Of a stretch of DNA of 64,000 nt, positions 62,088 through 64,000 are shown in pieces (the first letter of the stretch is position 1; each line of letters opens with the position of its first letter). Source of the DNA: Natribaculum luteum (GTDB taxonomy: Archaea > Halobacteriota > Halobacteria > Halobacteriales > Natrialbaceae). The notes beneath the pieces are model-generated. The model made no database searches and was not told the DNA's origin. It saw nothing but the letters and a program-made list of their open reading frames with translations. The position numbers and the translations under genes are program-made. The stretch is taken from contig NZ_CP095397.1 in NCBI RefSeq assembly GCF_023008545.1, positions 2,542,001 through 2,606,000 of the forward strand. Direction: 5' to 3'.

Positions 62088-62360
62088 TCAACTCATCTGT
62101 TCTCGATTCTCTCCGCCAAGATAGCGAACTTTCCCACACGCTCGCTGAACCGCCTCCGGTGAGAATTTTCCGAGATAGTGCCGTCGGAACGTCTTCCAGT
62201 CTTCCCAACTGGTCCAGTCTATCGCAAAGGGCAGAAATACACCCTGCACGAGCAGGTTCGTCCCCCAGGTCCGTCGGAAATCGTGGAAGCCGAGGTGATC
62301 CCATCCGGCATCGCCCGTCTCATCGTACAGCTGGTCGTCGCTCGACCCACAAAATATCAG
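62088..62360 (-). pseudogene. Integrase C-terminal fragment
   Basis: Reading the complement in the frame ending at the TGA complement 62088-62090 gives DHLGFHDFRRTWGTNLLVQG, then DWTSWEDWKTFRRHYLGKFSPE, nearly the same as the integrase at 63635 (HDLRRTWGTNLLEQG, WGGWEDWETFRRHYLGEFSPE). The catalytic HxxR and Tyr are kept, but the upstream domains and first Arg are missing after about 62360. A duplicated or recombined relic. Confidence 0.85.
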
Positions 62361-62369
62361 TGAATTTGA

Positions 62370-62909
62370 TCAGTCGTCGTCAAGAACATCGACTTCGCCA
62401 GGAACAAATTCGTTTACATTTGACCAATATCGGAGGTCACGTGATCTGGCACCAACATCCATTATTGCAAGAATCCCAACGAGAACAGCGAGAGCTGTTA
62501 GTAGCCAATAGTTGGCACCGGTTGATGAGAAATTGTGATTCCAACCATTAAATGTGATCCCGAAGAAGAGAAGCATGGATATCTGCGAGTACGTTATAAT
62601 ACGCGTTAATTCGGTGAAGAGGCCAAAGATCGGGCCACCATATTTTGCGACAGTAACAGCAGTCCTTTCTCGAGGGTTGTAGCTATTTATAAGTCCAGAG
62701 TCGAAAGTGAATTTCACTATTATGAGAAAATAGACTACAATTGCCCATCCTTGAACAATCCTGGCTAGAAATACGATATTTTCCTCAACAATATCGAAAA
62801 CGGGAAAATAAGTGCGAGATATCCAGATGGCAACGACGATAGCAGCAGCTAGGACTAGTGGCTTATTTGTAGGAGTTGCCGCTTCACTTGATTCCGGAAT
62901 CTCGCCCAT
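62370..62909 (-). CDS. Membrane protein in A+T-rich cargo zone (179 aa)
   Basis: Start MGEIPESSEAATPTNK (62909). Four hydrophobic stretches: LVLAAAIVVAIWIS, IVQGWAIVVYFLIIVKF, ISMLLFFGITFN, LLTALAVLVGILAIMDVG. Acidic tail DVLDDD. It overlaps the zinc-ribbon/glycine-zipper gene by 26 bases. Function unknown; possibly acts with it. Confidence 0.78.
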   Translation of the reverse strand: MGEIPESSEAATPTNKPLVLAAAIVVAIWISRTYFPVFDIVEENIVFLARIVQGWAIVVYFLIIVKFTFDSGLINSYNPRERTAVTVAKYGGPIFGLFTELTRIITYSQISMLLFFGITFNGWNHNFSSTGANYWLLTALAVLVGILAIMDVGARSRDLRYWSNVNEFVPGEVDVLDDD

Positions 62910-63213
62910 AGAATCTGTCAATATTTTCTTTTTCCTCTTGGTCAGCATTCTGTCCAAGTATACTTCCGATTCCGGCACCAATTGGAACGCCAATGGGTCC
63001 GGCAAGAGCACCTGCTGCACCTCCTATAATAGCACCTGCGGCTGTCGAGTTTCCGGATGGCTCCGCATGGATATCTTCTCGAGCGTAGTAAAACTCAGAA
63101 CCACAATTTGAACATTCTAGTTGAATATTGGCTGGATATTCATTACGTCTGTCACGAATATCCTCTAAATAGATCTTCTCACCACAGTTATAGCACTCCA
63201 CAAAAACCCGCAT
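62884..63213 (-). CDS. Zinc-ribbon plus glycine-zipper protein (109 aa)
   Basis: VECYNCGEKIYLED and LECSNCGSEFYY give two CxxC pairs (zinc ribbon). After a short spacer comes a glycine-rich amphipathic segment (AAGAIIGGAAGALAGPIGVP and AGIGSILG), a glycine-zipper style membrane-inserting region. This combination suggests a membrane-active effector or sensor; inferred only. Stop of the upstream gene and this ATG abut. Confidence 0.8.
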   Translation of the reverse strand: MRVFVECYNCGEKIYLEDIRDRRNEYPANIQLECSNCGSEFYYAREDIHAEPSGNSTAAGAIIGGAAGALAGPIGVPIGAGIGSILGQNADQEEKENIDRFYGRDSGIK

Positions 63214-63537
63214 TTATACGTAGTTACTTCTTCTCCCGAAGTCGCTTTTCAGTCTTTGAGTGACCAGATCAACGTTGTCATCTGGTTTACCCCAATCTAT
63301 GATCTGACTGGATGCTTTACTCTCTATCTCAATTTCATCGTCATCGATTCTTAAATTGATTTTCTCACCCCACGAGAGCAAGCTAGGTTGGGTTTTCAGA
63401 GAGATCCACGTTTCACCACCACTCACATCGACAGACTCAATTATCAGATCCTCTTCCTCAGCCAGCGTTTGGATGAAGCTCCGCGCGTCTTCTTGCGTAA
63501 CCCCCCTAGGGAGCTTCACGGTGTTTTTAGCGGGCAT
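63214..63537 (-). CDS. Hypothetical 107-aa protein
   Basis: MPAKNTVKLPRGVTQEDARSF, then IIESVDVSGGETWISLKTQP, INLRIDDDEIEIESKASSQIIDWGKPDDN. A mixed alpha/beta small domain, not recognised. Directly precedes the zinc-ribbon/glycine-zipper gene without a gap, so the pair (with the 179-aa gene) forms a tight operon. Confidence 0.78.
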   Translation of the reverse strand: MPAKNTVKLPRGVTQEDARSFIQTLAEEEDLIIESVDVSGGETWISLKTQPSLLSWGEKINLRIDDDEIEIESKASSQIIDWGKPDDNVDLVTQRLKSDFGRRSNYV

Positions 63538-63634
63538 TCTTGGAACCTATCTATACGTTTGATCGCTATGCACATCAATCTTGGAGGAGGTATAATTGTC
63601 TTCTGAAAAGAGTCTCTTTCTGTAGAGAATTTAG

Positions 63635-64000
63635 TTAGCTACCTGAATTTGTTGTGAGTGGTGTTTTTACGCGGTCTGTTTGCGTATGCTCAGTGTCTGG
63701 ATTTCCATTCAAATAATTCACTTTTCCTCGCTCCCGTCGAATCGCTTCCGGTGAGAACTCCCCAAGGTAGTGCCGTCGGAACGTCTCCCAATCCTCCCAG
63801 CCGCCCCAGTCCATTACAACGGAAGGAAGTACACCCTGCTCGAGCAGGTTCGTCCCCCAGGTCCGCCGGAGGTCGTGGACGTCGAGGAACGACCAGCCGC
63901 GATCTCCGGTTTCAACCTGGAGTCGCTCGGCAGCTCGGCGAACCCAGCGATACACCGTCTTGTCGGCGACGTCGACGATCGGCTCGCCCGGTCCGATCCC
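63635..64000 (-). CDS. Tyrosine integrase, 5' end beyond the window
   Basis: The frame is open to the window edge; 121 residues are visible. VADKTVYRWVRRAAERLQVETG, then HDLRRTWGTNLLEQG with HxxR, and WGGWEDWETFRRHYLGEFSPEAI with the active Tyr, followed by a tail KTPLTTNSGS. It differs from the integrase at 57020 and is the intact relative of the fragment at 62088. It may belong to a second element in tandem. Confidence 0.85.
   Translation of the reverse strand, partial: GIGPGEPIVDVADKTVYRWVRRAAERLQVETGDRGWSFLDVHDLRRTWGTNLLEQGVLPSVVMDWGGWEDWETFRRHYLGEFSPEAIRRERGKVNYLNGNPDTEHTQTDRVKTPLTTNSGS

Larger units (their letters stand above)
56835..64000. mobile_element. Integrated element (provirus-like) at tRNA-Ala, right end outside the window
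   Basis: Starts at the tRNA-Ala 3' end with an integrase operon, a repressor-type control region, and an A+T-rich part. A second integrase is cut by the window edge. No structural, terminase or replication genes of viruses are seen. The right attachment copy of the tRNA end was not found, so the size is unknown. Confidence 0.85.

Noticed and set aside
62050..62304. 84-codon frame in the integrase fragment region
   Set aside because: A neighbouring frame on the same strand matches the integrase at 63635 almost residue by residue; this one has no similarity.
56835..64000. Complete virus genome in the integrated element
   Set aside because: No capsid, terminase, protease, polymerase or portal-like protein is recognised in the visible part, so only integrated element is claimed.

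Overview
The window is chromosomal DNA of a halophilic archaeon (class Halobacteria). The proteins are acidic and the host part is G+C-rich. Transcripts look leaderless, with TATA-like boxes 25-30 bases before start codons. TAT-type lipoprotein signals, a tRNA-Trp intron carrying a box C/D guide RNA, and family-restricted genes (HTH_10/Bat regulators, HalOD1, halocyanin, haloarchaeal GshA) agree. The style suggests a Natrialbaceae-like genome, but that is only a guess.

Bases 1-56,480 are mostly core genome. From left to right: the end of a COG1325 RNA-binding protein gene; a stand-alone YcaO protein; lipoprotein and beta-propeller genes; IMP dehydrogenase; tRNA-Trp; an AIM24-family gene cut by an IS5-type element; a rhodanese/metallo-beta-lactamase protein, glutaredoxin and aspartoacylase-like enzyme; tRNA-Leu; an inositol monophosphatase-like enzyme; a DUF63 protein; Nop5 and fibrillarin; glutamate-cysteine ligase; a heme A synthase-like protein; an AsnC-TRASH metal-type regulator; a membrane J-domain protein; DNA polymerase IV; gamma-glutamyltransferase; a large PAS/GAF/HTH_10 regulator; NosL; two EamA transporters; a PGF-CTERM beta-propeller; queD-queE-queC for the archaeosine precursor preQ0; CinA-like protein; FAD synthase with a JAMM protease; a RecJ/GAN-like DHH nuclease; a metallo-beta-lactamase protein; a phospholipase D-like exoprotein; a HEAT-repeat protein; archaetidylserine synthase; halocyanin; and the information-processing operon S15 - degenerate RecJ - Pcc1 - S3Ae.

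From tRNA-Ala(GGC) at 56,835 to the right edge lies an integrated element, at least 7 kb long and not closed within the window. It starts with a seven-gene leftward operon of small zinc-ribbon, coiled-coil and winged-helix proteins ending in a tyrosine integrase. Next come a divergent control region with perfect dyads and two tandem PhiH1-repressor-like winged-helix genes. The rest is an A+T-rich cargo zone of membrane and zinc-ribbon proteins, bracketed by two related integrase C-terminal pieces.

A dispersed palindromic element of about 80 bp recurs in five clear copies and one weak copy. Four clear copies and the weak one abut the 3' ends of genes and often supply or touch the stop codon. 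Other signals are the two-target guide RNA in the tRNA-Trp intron, the exactly reconstructable insertion in the AIM24 gene, mirrored repeats around the AsnC-TRASH gene, an M24 peptidase homologue without its metal aspartates, and the integrated element with its possible genetic switch.
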